Of a stretch of DNA of 64,000 nt, positions 8,591-16,399 are shown piece after piece; position 1 is the first letter of the stretch; every line of letters begins with the position of its first letter. This DNA comes from Chitinophaga pinensis (GTDB taxonomy: Bacteria > Bacteroidota > Bacteroidia > NS11-12g > UBA9320): assembly GCA_945907065.1 (NCBI GenBank), contig CAMDSC010000005.1:1-64000 (forward strand), written 5' to 3'. Both the position numbers and the translations under genes were made by a program. The notes under the pieces are model-generated. The model saw nothing but the letters and a program-made list of their open reading frames with translations. It searched no databases and was not told where the DNA came from.

Positions 8591-9622
8591 GTGTCAAGCG
8601 TTACCTGGAAATGCCCGTCGAATATTGCCTTGGTTAAATACTGGGGAAAAAAAGGAAATCAATTACCTGCCAATCCTTCTATCAGTTTCACACTGAGTAA
8701 TTGTCACACTATTACCAATCTTACTTTTAAACCTAAAGAAAATGATGGTACCTTATTGGTATCCTTTGCCTATGATGGCCAACCCATGCCCTCGTTTGAA
8801 CCCAAACTTGAAAATTTCTTTAATAAAGTAGAAAGTCTTTTCCCGTTTTTGCCGGGCTATATTCTTGAAATTAATACTACCAATACTTTTCCTCACAGCA
8901 GTGGAATAGCTTCCTCGGCTTCAGGCATGGCCGCTTTGGCACTTTGCCTGTGCAGCATGGAAAAAGAAATCGGAAACACCTTATCGGATGAGGATTTTTT
9001 TAAAAAAGCCTCCATAGCAGCCAGACTCGGCAGCGGTAGCGCCAGCCGCTCGGTTTACGGGCCATTGGCCATGTGGGGACAATCCAATTTGTATAGCGGA
9101 AGCAGCGATGAGTTTGCCGTTAAAGTTGGTGATGTACACGATATTTTTAAAACCTATTGCGATACTATTTTGATTGTGGACGAAGGAACAAAGAATGTTT
9201 CCAGTTCGGTTGGTCACTCTTTATTAAACAATCACCCGTTTGCCCCAGCCCGTTTTGAAGAAGCCAATAAAAATTTAGAGTTGCTAAAAAATGCCTTGGC
9301 CACAGGTGATTTAAACCTCTTTAACCAAGTGGTGGAGCAAGAAGCCATGATGCTGCATGCCATGATGATGACAAGCAATCCTTACTTTTTATTGATGAAA
9401 CCGGGAACTGTTGCCATTATTCATAAGGTTTGGGAAAGCAGGAAACAACTGGGTTTAAATATGACGATAACACTTGATGCGGGAGCCAATGTGCATTTAC
9501 TTTACCCTGCTGCAGAAAGAAACAAAGTTCAGGAATTTATTAAAAAAGAACTTGCTCAATATTGCTCCAAAAATCATTTCATAAATGACCATGTGGGCAA
9601 TGGCCCTGAACAAATGGCATAA
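8591..9622 (+). CDS. mvaD: Diphosphomevalonate decarboxylase
   Basis: The 343-residue GHMP-superfamily enzyme performs the ATP-driven decarboxylation of mevalonate 5-diphosphate to isopentenyl diphosphate. The N-terminal ALVKYWGKK and NPSISFTLS blocks, the phosphate-binding FPHSSGIASSASGMAALAL (near residue 100), the GSGSASRS loop and the catalytic-Asp motif TLDAGANVHLL are all present. The GTG at 8591 is the only sensible start: it directly precedes the conserved N-terminus and follows a -7 promoter element. Mevalonate kinase and a prenyltransferase follow on the same strand, so this end of the cluster supplies and uses C5 units. HMG-CoA enzymes and phosphomevalonate kinase are not in the window. 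Confidence 0.96.
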   Translation: MSSVTWKCPSNIALVKYWGKKGNQLPANPSISFTLSNCHTITNLTFKPKENDGTLLVSFAYDGQPMPSFEPKLENFFNKVESLFPFLPGYILEINTTNTFPHSSGIASSASGMAALALCLCSMEKEIGNTLSDEDFFKKASIAARLGSGSASRSVYGPLAMWGQSNLYSGSSDEFAVKVGDVHDIFKTYCDTILIVDEGTKNVSSSVGHSLLNNHPFAPARFEEANKNLELLKNALATGDLNLFNQVVEQEAMMLHAMMMTSNPYFLLMKPGTVAIIHKVWESRKQLGLNMTITLDAGANVHLLYPAAERNKVQEFIKKELAQYCSKNHFINDHVGNGPEQMA

Positions 9623-9703
9623 TGAACTTTATTTGACAAAAGTTGTTTTAAATATTTAAACGGACACATTATCCAAAACAACCTCATTTTAAAATTTATT
9701 AAT

Positions 9704-9711
9704 TATCTTTG
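9704..9711 (+). promoter_or_regulatory. -7 element upstream of mevalonate kinase
   Basis: TATCTTTG fits TAnnTTTG. Its last three bases are the TTG that would otherwise be an early start at 9709. This argues that translation starts at the ATG at 9727, sixteen bases further on. Confidence 0.45.
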
Positions 9712-9726
9712 AGCCCAATAAACGGT

Positions 9727-10668
9727 ATGTTAAAAAATCCTTTGTTTTATGCCAAAATATTATTGTTCGGTGAATATGGCATTATTCAAAATTCGATGGG
9801 GCTTTCTATCCCTTTTAATTTTTACAAAGGAAAATTAGTTTTTTCAGGGTTATCATCAAGTGAAGAAACTGAATCCAATAAATCATTATCAAAATTTTAT
9901 ACCTATTTGGTTTCAAAATCGGAAGAAACCGAATTATTTCCGAAGCTTAATCTTACCAAATTTAAAGAAGACATTGACAAAGGATTAACCTTTGACAGCA
10001 GTATTCCTCAGGGATTTGGCGTAGGAAGCAGCGGAGCATTGGTGGCGGCAATTTATGACCAATATGCCATTACCAAAATTGAACCTGAAACCAGTATTGA
10101 CAAAAAAGATATTTTACAACTAAAAACCTGGTTTGGCCAAATGGAAAGTTATTTCCACGGCAAAAGCAGTGGTTTAGATCCATTAATTTGCTACCTCAAT
10201 CTTCCGGTACTGATTAAATCTAAAACGGATGTTGACACCATTGGTATCCCTTCTCAAAATATGGATGGTAAAGGAGCTATTTTTCTTTTGGACAGCGGAA
10301 GCCCGGGCGATACACAGCCTATGGTAAATATCTTTTTAGAAAAAATGAAGAATGAAGGTTTCAGAAAAGTAATTTCTGAACAGTTCAAAAAATATAATGA
10401 TGAATGTATTAAAGCCTTCTTAAAACAAGATTTTAATCCATTGTTCAATAATCTTAAAAAACTATCTCACGTGGTTTTGGAGCATTTTAAACCAATGATT
10501 CCAAATTCATTTCATAAACTTTGGAAAGAAGGAATTGACTCCAACACCTATTACCTTAAACTTTGCGGTTCGGGTGGCGGTGGTTATATTTTAGGCTTTG
10601 CTCCCGATTACGAAAAAGCTTTACCAAGGTTAAAAGCCTACAATCCAGAAGTGATTTATACTTTTTAA
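9727..10668 (+). CDS. Mevalonate kinase-like GHMP kinase
   Basis: From ATG 9727 the protein has 313 residues and opens with MLKNPLFYAKILLFGEYGII, the typical start of Bacteroidota mevalonate kinases, which phosphorylate mevalonate at C5. The ATP-binding GHMP loop reads IPQGFGVGSSGALVAAIYDQY, FHGKSSGLDPLI is the catalytic-Asp region, and the C-terminal loop is CGSGGGGYILGF. An upstream in-frame TTG at 9709 lies inside a promoter element and is less likely. It lies 104 bases after mvaD and five bases before the prenyltransferase. Phosphomevalonate kinase activity cannot be excluded from sequence alone, but context and N-terminus favour mevalonate kinase. Confidence 0.88.
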   Translation: MLKNPLFYAKILLFGEYGIIQNSMGLSIPFNFYKGKLVFSGLSSSEETESNKSLSKFYTYLVSKSEETELFPKLNLTKFKEDIDKGLTFDSSIPQGFGVGSSGALVAAIYDQYAITKIEPETSIDKKDILQLKTWFGQMESYFHGKSSGLDPLICYLNLPVLIKSKTDVDTIGIPSQNMDGKGAIFLLDSGSPGDTQPMVNIFLEKMKNEGFRKVISEQFKKYNDECIKAFLKQDFNPLFNNLKKLSHVVLEHFKPMIPNSFHKLWKEGIDSNTYYLKLCGSGGGGYILGFAPDYEKALPRLKAYNPEVIYTF

Positions 10669-10673
10669 AAAAA

Positions 10674-11573
10674 GTGGCATCTACCAAGCGACAAAAGCGG
10701 TTAGTACTCATTAAAGTTTTTGCGCTTCTGTCCATTGTGCGATGGCTCAATATTTTGCTTACTATTTTTGCGCAATATCTGGCAGCGGTATTCATCCTCA
10801 ATCCTTCAAAAAATTATATCGACGTTTTAAGCAATCCCAAATTGCATTTAATAACATTTGCCTCAGCATTTATAATTGCCGGAGGTTATATTATCAATAG
10901 CTTTTATGATCTTGAAAAAGATTTGGTAAACCGGCCTGAAAAAACTCTGTTTGGAAGAATTGTCAGCCGTCAGTTCTGCCTAAATTGCTATTTCCTGTTT
11001 AATACCATTGGTTTGGCAATTGCCTCGTTGGCATCCTGGCGAATGTTTCTTTTCTACTTCTTATTTTCTGTTGGGCTTTGGGCGTATTCACATAAGTTTC
11101 AAAAAATCCCCTTTATAAGAGAAATTACTGCTTCGCTTCTTTCTGTTAGTTCCTTTTTTAGCATAGGTATTTTTTATAAATACATTACCTGGCCTTTGTT
11201 TATTTACGGCTGCTTTGCCATGCTAATTATTTTTTCTCGTGAAATTTTAAAAGGAATTGAAGCCTATAAAGGAAATACCATATTTGGTTATGGCACACTG
11301 GCTACTTGGCTAGGAAAACGAAAATCAACCTCTGGAATCCTTATTATTAATAGTCTTGCGCTTATACCGCTTCTTATTCTTTTGCAAAGGTATAATTTGA
11401 TTATTTTAAGTGGAATATTACTACCACTTACTATTTTATTAAATGTCTTAGTATTTGTAAAACTATACCGCTATGAAAATGAACGAAACACAGTAGTCGT
11501 TCATACTTTTTATAAGATTTTTTTGGTAATAATTATTTGTTTGGTGATACTTATTCCAGCCTACCAAAAATAA
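10674..11573 (+). CDS. UbiA-family prenyltransferase with atypical second Asp motif
   Basis: The frame is open from 10563, but the sequence before 10674 overlaps mevalonate kinase. GTG at 10674, five bases after that gene's stop, is the likely start (299 residues). Seven to nine hydrophobic segments are visible. The first prenyl-diphosphate motif is recognisable (INSFYDLEKDLVNRPEK). The second reads REILKGIEAYKGN where the family normally has Asp at three places (KD-xE-D-x-xGD type), so those acidic residues are replaced by Gly, Ala and Asn. In Bacteroidota such genes beside mevalonate genes are usually annotated as geranylgeranylglycerol-phosphate geranylgeranyltransferase or quinone-type UbiA; the true acceptor is unknown. 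Confidence 0.82.
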   Translation: MASTKRQKRLVLIKVFALLSIVRWLNILLTIFAQYLAAVFILNPSKNYIDVLSNPKLHLITFASAFIIAGGYIINSFYDLEKDLVNRPEKTLFGRIVSRQFCLNCYFLFNTIGLAIASLASWRMFLFYFLFSVGLWAYSHKFQKIPFIREITASLLSVSSFFSIGIFYKYITWPLFIYGCFAMLIIFSREILKGIEAYKGNTIFGYGTLATWLGKRKSTSGILIINSLALIPLLILLQRYNLIILSGILLPLTILLNVLVFVKLYRYENERNTVVVHTFYKIFLVIIICLVILIPAYQK

Positions 11574-11577
11574 AAAC

Positions 11578-12315
11578 TTAAGAAATAATCCGCTTAATGC
11601 TATGAAGCGAATGAGTTTTTAGTTTGGTATCTAAATTAATAATACCATTCATATTTAATTGATCTACCCTTACCATCCCGCTGCAATGAATTATCATTTG
11701 GTTTCCAAAAACAATCCCTACATGGTTTACAGTTCCTTTTTCATTGGTAAAAAAAGCTAAGTCTCCCAAGCTTGAATCACCCAACGAAATACTTTCACCA
11801 AGCAAAGCTTGTTGGCTGCTATCACGGGGCAATGCAATACCGCAAACCTTAAAAATTATTTGTGTAAAGCCACTGCAATCAATTCCCCAGGGTGTTCTTC
11901 CTCCCCATAGATAAGGCGAATTGATAAGCGAAGTACTATGGTAAAAAATATTTTCCTTTAACTGGTCATTGGTAAAATGAATATGGCGCAAATCCATTAA
12001 TTCATCTTCGTCTACTTCTACAAGGGTTTCGGTATCATAAATTTCTGCCCCTTTTGGAATTAAATTATTTACCTCATCATTGCCCAACCCACCTGTAAAT
12101 ATCAACGACTCATTTTCAAAATTAAACTCTGAATATTGTGGCTTTGGCATAAAACCTTCATAAGCATCAAAACTGCATTTAACCTTTAACCAGTCATTAT
12201 TTACAGTTTCTAAAACTTCGTATTTCTCACCATAAATTAACTGACTCACCATTTCACTGCGATGTGTTGGTTCACCGCGAAGGGCAATTGAACTTAGATG
12301 ACAAATACCTGTCAT
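11578..12315 (-). CDS. NlpC/P60 (C40) peptidase with SH3 domain
   Basis: The 245-residue protein combines N-terminal bacterial SH3-like sequence (ALRGEPTHRSEMVSQLIYGE, then WLKVKCSFDAYEGFM) with a C-terminal NlpC/P60 domain. The catalytic Cys lies in TPWGIDCSGFTQIIF and the His in NHVGIVFGN, followed by IIHCSG. Such enzymes cut gamma-D-Glu-diaminopimelate bonds in cell-wall peptides. No signal peptide is visible, which suggests it works on recycled muropeptides in the cytoplasm, as YkfC-type enzymes do. It begins one base after the ferredoxin stop, so the two form one transcript. Its own stop is five bases from the convergent prenyltransferase. Confidence 0.88.
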   Translation of the reverse strand: MTGICHLSSIALRGEPTHRSEMVSQLIYGEKYEVLETVNNDWLKVKCSFDAYEGFMPKPQYSEFNFENESLIFTGGLGNDEVNNLIPKGAEIYDTETLVEVDEDELMDLRHIHFTNDQLKENIFYHSTSLINSPYLWGGRTPWGIDCSGFTQIIFKVCGIALPRDSSQQALLGESISLGDSSLGDLAFFTNEKGTVNHVGIVFGNQMIIHCSGMVRVDQLNMNGIINLDTKLKTHSLHSIKRIIS

Positions 12316-12316
12316 A

Positions 12317-12664
12317 CTATAAATGTAATCTTAGTTTACGAGCCATTAATTCATCATGCGAATCAACATTTAACTCGTCAGGAATGCAGCAATCCACCGG
12401 ACAAACTGCGGCACATTGCGGCTCTTCATGAAACCCTTCACACTCGGTACATTTATCGGGCACGATGTAATAAACCTCATCTGATATAGGTTGTTGCTGG
12501 GCAAATGCGTCAATTACTGTTCCTTTTTTTAAGGTAAATGCTCCTTTCAAATCAGTACCATCTTTCATTGCCCACATTGCGCCGGCTTCATAAATAGCAT
12601 TATTTGGACATTCAGGCTCGCAGGCCCCGCAATTAATGCAATCATCAGTAATTATTATCGCCAT
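12317..12664 (-). CDS. 2[4Fe-4S] ferredoxin, Allochromatium (YfhL) type
   Basis: From the ATG at 12664 the protein has 115 residues. The first cluster motif is CINCGACEPECP. The second is CTECEGFHEEPQCAAVCPVDCC, with the longer spacing between the second and third Cys that marks the Allochromatium-type ferredoxins, known for very low reduction potential. A 48-residue insertion with no cysteine (about residues 25-75) separates the two clusters. A longer frame begins at 12712, but a promoter -7 element at 12677-12684 lies inside it, so the shorter start is preferred. It would carry single electrons; the partner is unknown. Confidence 0.9.
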   Translation of the reverse strand: MAIIITDDCINCGACEPECPNNAIYEAGAMWAMKDGTDLKGAFTLKKGTVIDAFAQQQPISDEVYYIVPDKCTECEGFHEEPQCAAVCPVDCCIPDELNVDSHDELMARKLRLHL

Positions 12665-12676
12665 AATTTTAATCTG

Positions 12677-12704
12677 CAAAGATAAATCAATTTGCGATTT
12701 ACAA
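12677..12704 (-). promoter_or_regulatory. Full -33/-7 promoter of ferredoxin-peptidase operon
   Basis: On the minus strand TTG (12704-12702) is followed after 17 bases by TATCTTTG (12684-12677). This matches the Bacteroidota consensus in sequence and spacing. The ATG of the ferredoxin follows 12 bases later. Confidence 0.6.
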
Positions 12705-12771
12705 TTTATCATTTCAACAGTTTTTTTTCTTAGACTTTTTTAAACTTTAATTTGTTGAATAAAGTATAAAT

Positions 12772-13487
12772 TTGACCTTTGGCAAACTCTTAAAAAAAAG
12801 TAAAAGTACCATGGCGGAAGAAAATTCAAAAAATGATAAACTTGGTTTTTTAAACCTTCTTGTTCTTATTTTATCCATCTATATTTTAGCAGCTGTATTA
12901 ATTGAAACTTTTTTTAAGCTACCGCTGAAATGTCTAAATTACTTAATGATATTGATTTTGGTATTTGTGCCATCTTTTTTATTGAGTTTAGTATTCGATT
13001 TAAGAAGGCAGATGATAAATTAGAGTTTATGAAATGGGGCTGGATAGACCTTTTATCAAGTATCCCAATGTTTGATTTTTTAAGAGTAGGAAGGTTATTA
13101 CGATTGATACGATTGCTTAGAATTGTTAGAGCTTTTCGTTCCACAAACCAATTAATAAAACATATTTTTAAAAACAAAGCAGAAGGTGCATTAGCCTCAG
13201 CTACAATCTCATCAATTCTATTATTATTGTTTTAGTCAATTGCAATTTTGCAAGTAGAAAATCATCCTGGAAGCAATATACTAACAGCGGAAGATGCTAT
13301 TTGGTGGTCATACAGCACGTTAACAACAGTTAGCTATGGCGAATTGTACCCCATAACCACTGAAGGAAGAATAATTGCAGGTATTTTAATGACAGCCGGG
13401 ATAGCTCTTTTTGGAACATTTACTGCCTTTGCAGCCTCTTGGTTTTATCAAGAAGCTAAAGAAGAGGAAGAAAATCAAAATAATTAA
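12772..13487 (+). pseudogene. Voltage-gated-type potassium channel, disabled
   Basis: Three adjoining fragments make one six-helix ion-channel protein of about 237 residues. Fragment one (frame of 12772) gives the first helix and runs out of frame after FFKLP near 12924. Fragment two (frame of 12930) gives EMSKLLNDIDFGICAIFFIE, the S4-like arginine helix RVGRLLRLIRLLRIVRAF and more, to a TAG at 13233-13235. The same frame then continues SIAILQVE, a pore helix and TTVSYGELYP, and a last helix ending at 13487. A missing base near 12924 and one nonsense codon explain the breaks. The filter reads TVSYGE where working channels have TVGYGD. Confidence 0.88.
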
Positions 13488-13577
13488 CGCCTTTAGTTTT
13501 AGCACTTTTAGTGCATACTTACAAAACTATCGCCACATTAAACCAAGTTTTATAAGAACTTATCAATAAATCTTCTA

Positions 13578-13585
13578 TATTTTTG
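13578..13585 (+). promoter_or_regulatory. -7 element of glmM
   Basis: TATTTTTG matches TAnnTTTG and ends ten bases before the ATG at 13596. No -33 TTG is obvious, so only a very short untranslated leader is predicted. Confidence 0.45.
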
Positions 13586-13595
13586 CAGTCACTTT

Positions 13596-14981
13596 ATGAC
13601 ATTAATTAAGTCCATTTCAGGGATAAGAGGAACCATAGGAGGCAAAGCAGGAGAAGGCCTTACACCATCAGACATCGTTAAATTTACAACCGCCTATGCT
13701 TTTTGGTTAAAACAAAATTCAGTAAAAAAATCAGTGGTTGTAGGCCGCGATGCACGTATTTCAGGGCAAATGGTTAATAATTTGGTTACAGGTACCTTAA
13801 TTGGCTGTGGCTTTGATGTGATTGATTTGCAGTTATCAACCACACCTACTGTTGAATTAGCTGTGGTTTGGGAACAAGCCGCTGGTGGAATAATAATAAC
13901 TGCCAGTCATAACCCAAAACAATGGAATGCCTTAAAATTATTAAACGATAAAGGTGAATTTATTTCGGCCAATGACGGTGCAACCTTATTGGAAATGGCT
14001 GAAAAAGGAGAATTTGAGTTTCCCGAAATTGATGAAATAGGAACTATTTCCTATCCTGAAAATTATTTCCAAAAACACATTGACGCTATTTTGGCCCTTC
14101 CACTAGTGAATGTGGAAGCCATAAAAGCTAAAAAATATAAGATTGTAGTAGATGCTGTAAATTCTACCGGAGGTATTGTGGTTCCAATGCTTTTAGAAGC
14201 TTTGGGAGTTCAGGAAATTATTGAAATTTTTTGTGAACCAACCGGAAAATTTCCACACAATCCGGAGCCATTGCCTGAGCATTTGGGTGAACTATCACAC
14301 GAAGTAAAACGCTCAGGAGCTCAATTAGGTATTGTTGTTGACCCGGATGTGGACCGACTGGCTTTTGTATGCGAAGATGGAGAAATGTTTGGTGAGGAAT
14401 ACACTTTGGTAGCAGTAGCAGATTACGTTTTAAAATACAAAAAAGGAAATACTGTGAGCAATCTTTCATCCACTCGTGCTTTAAAAGATATCACTCTAAA
14501 ACATGGTGGAGAATACAATGCCAGTGCGGTGGGGGAAGTAAATGTGGTGGAAACGATGAAGAGTACCAACGCCGTAATTGGTGGCGAAGGCAATGGCGGA
14601 ATTATTTATCCTGAGTTGCATTATGGCCGCGATGCCTTGGTTGGTATCGCTTTATTTTTAAGTCACTTAGCGCAAAGCGGTAAAAGTGTGAAGGGACTGA
14701 GAATGACTTATCCTGATTATACCATTTCAAAAAATAAAATTGAACTAGATGATACCATCAATCTGGATTTGATATTCAAAAAGATTGAAGAAAAATACAT
14801 AAAACAACCTATAAATAAAGTGGATGGTTTAAAAATTGAATTTGGTGATGAGTGGGTTCATTTACGCCGTTCCAATACCGAACCAATTGTCCGCATCTAT
14901 TCTGAAAGCCAAACTGAAACTATGGCCAATAATCTGGCTGATAAAATCAAGAATGATATTAAGAATATTATTATGGGGTAG
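13596..14981 (+). CDS. glmM: Phosphoglucosamine mutase
   Basis: The 461-residue alpha-D-phosphohexomutase converts glucosamine-6-phosphate to glucosamine-1-phosphate for cell-wall and lipopolysaccharide precursors. It opens with LIKSISGIRGTIGG, has the phosphoserine loop ITASHNPKQWNALK (Ser near residue 102), the metal-binding DPDVDRLAFV (near 250), the sugar loop GEGNGGIIYP, and the phosphate-binding RRSNTEPIVRIYSES near the C-terminus. The SGIRG start favours GlmM over general phosphomannomutases, though Bacteroidota enzymes of this type can be broad. It stands alone with its own promoter. Confidence 0.9.
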   Translation: MTLIKSISGIRGTIGGKAGEGLTPSDIVKFTTAYAFWLKQNSVKKSVVVGRDARISGQMVNNLVTGTLIGCGFDVIDLQLSTTPTVELAVVWEQAAGGIIITASHNPKQWNALKLLNDKGEFISANDGATLLEMAEKGEFEFPEIDEIGTISYPENYFQKHIDAILALPLVNVEAIKAKKYKIVVDAVNSTGGIVVPMLLEALGVQEIIEIFCEPTGKFPHNPEPLPEHLGELSHEVKRSGAQLGIVVDPDVDRLAFVCEDGEMFGEEYTLVAVADYVLKYKKGNTVSNLSSTRALKDITLKHGGEYNASAVGEVNVVETMKSTNAVIGGEGNGGIIYPELHYGRDALVGIALFLSHLAQSGKSVKGLRMTYPDYTISKNKIELDDTINLDLIFKKIEEKYIKQPINKVDGLKIEFGDEWVHLRRSNTEPIVRIYSESQTETMANNLADKIKNDIKNIIMG

Positions 14982-14991
14982 GATTTTAATG

Positions 14992-15022
14992 GTTAATGAT
15001 TAGTTGTTAATGATTAATGATT
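14992..15022 (+). repeat. Short direct repeat GTTAATGATTA
   Basis: GTTAATGATTA occurs at 14992-15002 and again at 15006-15016, with a partial third copy. This is a low-complexity intergenic repeat; the rest of the 147-base gap up to the next gene shows nothing else. Confidence 0.4.
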
Positions 15023-15128
15023 GCCTTATTGATAGATAGAAACTCAACAAAAAAAATAAAACTTTCGTACACTATTTATTTGAAGCAAATTTATTGGTTA
15101 ATATTTTTGACTTAAATTTTAAAAGATT

Positions 15129-15509
15129 ATGAAAACTTCAGACAAATTATTTTATTGGTTGCCTCGTCTTTTATGCATTGCAGCTATACTTTTTATTAGC
15201 ATGTTTGCTTTAGACTCCTTCGAAAAAGGATTAAGCATTTGGCAACAATTAGCCCAATTTTTAAAGCATTTAATTCCAAGCTTTATTTTAACTGCTTTTC
15301 TTATTGTTGCATGGAAATGGGAATTGATAGGAGGCATAATCTTTACAGTTGTTGGGTTGGTAATGAGTACGTTTGTATTTCAGCTTAACCATAACAGAAA
15401 TGGATTTAGTATTGCTCAAAGCTTAAATGTGGTATTAATTATTACGATTCCCTTTATTGTGGTTGGTATTCTTTTTTTGGTATGTTATTATAGAAAAAAA
15501 AGAATTTAA
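15129..15509 (+). CDS. Small four-helix membrane protein (DUF7670-like)
   Basis: This 126-residue protein has four hydrophobic segments, at about residues 12-29, 44-61, 66-86 and 99-120, with a basic C-terminus (YYRKKRI). The motif WKWELIGG between helices two and three is typical of a widespread uncharacterised Bacteroidota membrane family that I recall as DUF7670. No catalytic motif is visible. Its stop is one base from the convergent BtuF-like gene. Function unknown. Confidence 0.6.
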   Translation: MKTSDKLFYWLPRLLCIAAILFISMFALDSFEKGLSIWQQLAQFLKHLIPSFILTAFLIVAWKWELIGGIIFTVVGLVMSTFVFQLNHNRNGFSIAQSLNVVLIITIPFIVVGILFLVCYYRKKRI

Positions 15510-15510
15510 A

Positions 15511-16290
15511 TTAACTGATATTTATTAATCTTCCAAAGTATTCATAAGCCAAACTTAATCGGCTTCCATACCAGCTAAACATTTCGCCATCCACAAAGAC
15601 CGATTTATTTTTACCTAATAGTTTATCTATTTCAAGTTTGTGTTCGCCTTTAAATGGAAAGGGTTCGGAGGATAAAAACACCCAATCAGGATTAATTTGT
15701 TTTATTTCAGCTAAGGTAATTTCAGGGTAACGGCTTTGGGTGATGGCATTTTCAAAACCAGCTTCGGCAAGCATTGAATTTATAAAGGTATCCTTACCAA
15801 CGGTAATAAACGGGTTATTCCAAATTAAATAAATAACCTTTTGTTTAGGAAGGATTTGTTTCAAAAAAGTACTTCGGCCTTGGTTTATTTTAGTAATAAT
15901 TTCTAAAGCTTTAGGCTCTGTTTGAGTTATTTCTCCAAGACTTTTTATCATACTCAAAGCATCCTCCAAAGAATTTACATCACTTATCCAAACCGGAAAA
16001 TCTTTGGCCAATTGTTCAATCTGGTCTTTTTCGTTTTCTTCTTTGTTGGCTATTATTAGGTCAGGTTTTAAAGAAGCAATTTTTTCAAGGTTTAATTTTT
16101 TTGTACCTCCAATTTTATTGGAAGATTTAAAATACGCCTCAGAATGAACACAAAAAATAGTTTGCCCAACTAATCTATCTTTTAAATCCAAATCATACAA
16201 AAGTTCGGTTTGAGAAGGAACTAATGAAATAATCCGTTGAGGAGGATTTGGAATGTAGATTTCTCTGTTTAGTTGGTCTTTTATAATCAA
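15511..16290 (-). CDS. BtuF-like helical-backbone metal receptor, no signal peptide
   Basis: The 259-residue protein matches the periplasmic binding-protein fold of vitamin-B12/iron-siderophore receptors: RIISLVPSQTELLYDL, LKPDLIIANKEEN, a long central helix, YLIWNNPFITVGKDTFIN, and a C-terminal ferric/cobalamin-binding half. Unusually it starts straight at the domain (MIIKDQLNREIYIPNPPQRI) with neither signal peptide nor lipobox, so as read it would be cytoplasmic. Upstream codons give no membrane segment. No ABC permease or ATPase adjoins it. Close Bacteroidota relatives are annotated as cobalamin-binding proteins; ligand and location are unproven here. Confidence 0.8.
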   Translation of the reverse strand: MIIKDQLNREIYIPNPPQRIISLVPSQTELLYDLDLKDRLVGQTIFCVHSEAYFKSSNKIGGTKKLNLEKIASLKPDLIIANKEENEKDQIEQLAKDFPVWISDVNSLEDALSMIKSLGEITQTEPKALEIITKINQGRSTFLKQILPKQKVIYLIWNNPFITVGKDTFINSMLAEAGFENAITQSRYPEITLAEIKQINPDWVFLSSEPFPFKGEHKLEIDKLLGKNKSVFVDGEMFSWYGSRLSLAYEYFGRLINIS

Positions 16291-16399
16291 TTGTTTTATT
16301 TTTTAAAACATCCTCCTATTCCCTTCGCCATTGCACATTACAACACGCATGGGGGACATTTCCCTGCTAAGTTTCTACTTTAGACTTTAACCTTTTCAC

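Noticed and set aside
9709-9726. TTG at 9709 as start of mevalonate kinase
   Set aside because: It is part of the TATCTTTG -7 promoter element, and the conserved N-terminus begins at ATG 9727.
10563-10673. Longer UbiA start overlapping mevalonate kinase by about 100 bases
   Set aside because: The extra residues are basic and Trp-rich, unlike the family, and they are just the other frame of the kinase gene. GTG 10674 fits better.
12665-12712. Ferredoxin start at 12712
   Set aside because: The extension contains the -7 element and is not ferredoxin-like.
13248-13487. Separate small channel gene
   Set aside because: It is in the same frame as 12930-13235 and supplies the pore and last helix of one broken channel.
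15129-15509. Toxin- or holin-like reading of the small membrane protein
   Set aside because: Four helices and no toxin partner; it looks like a plain uncharacterised membrane family.
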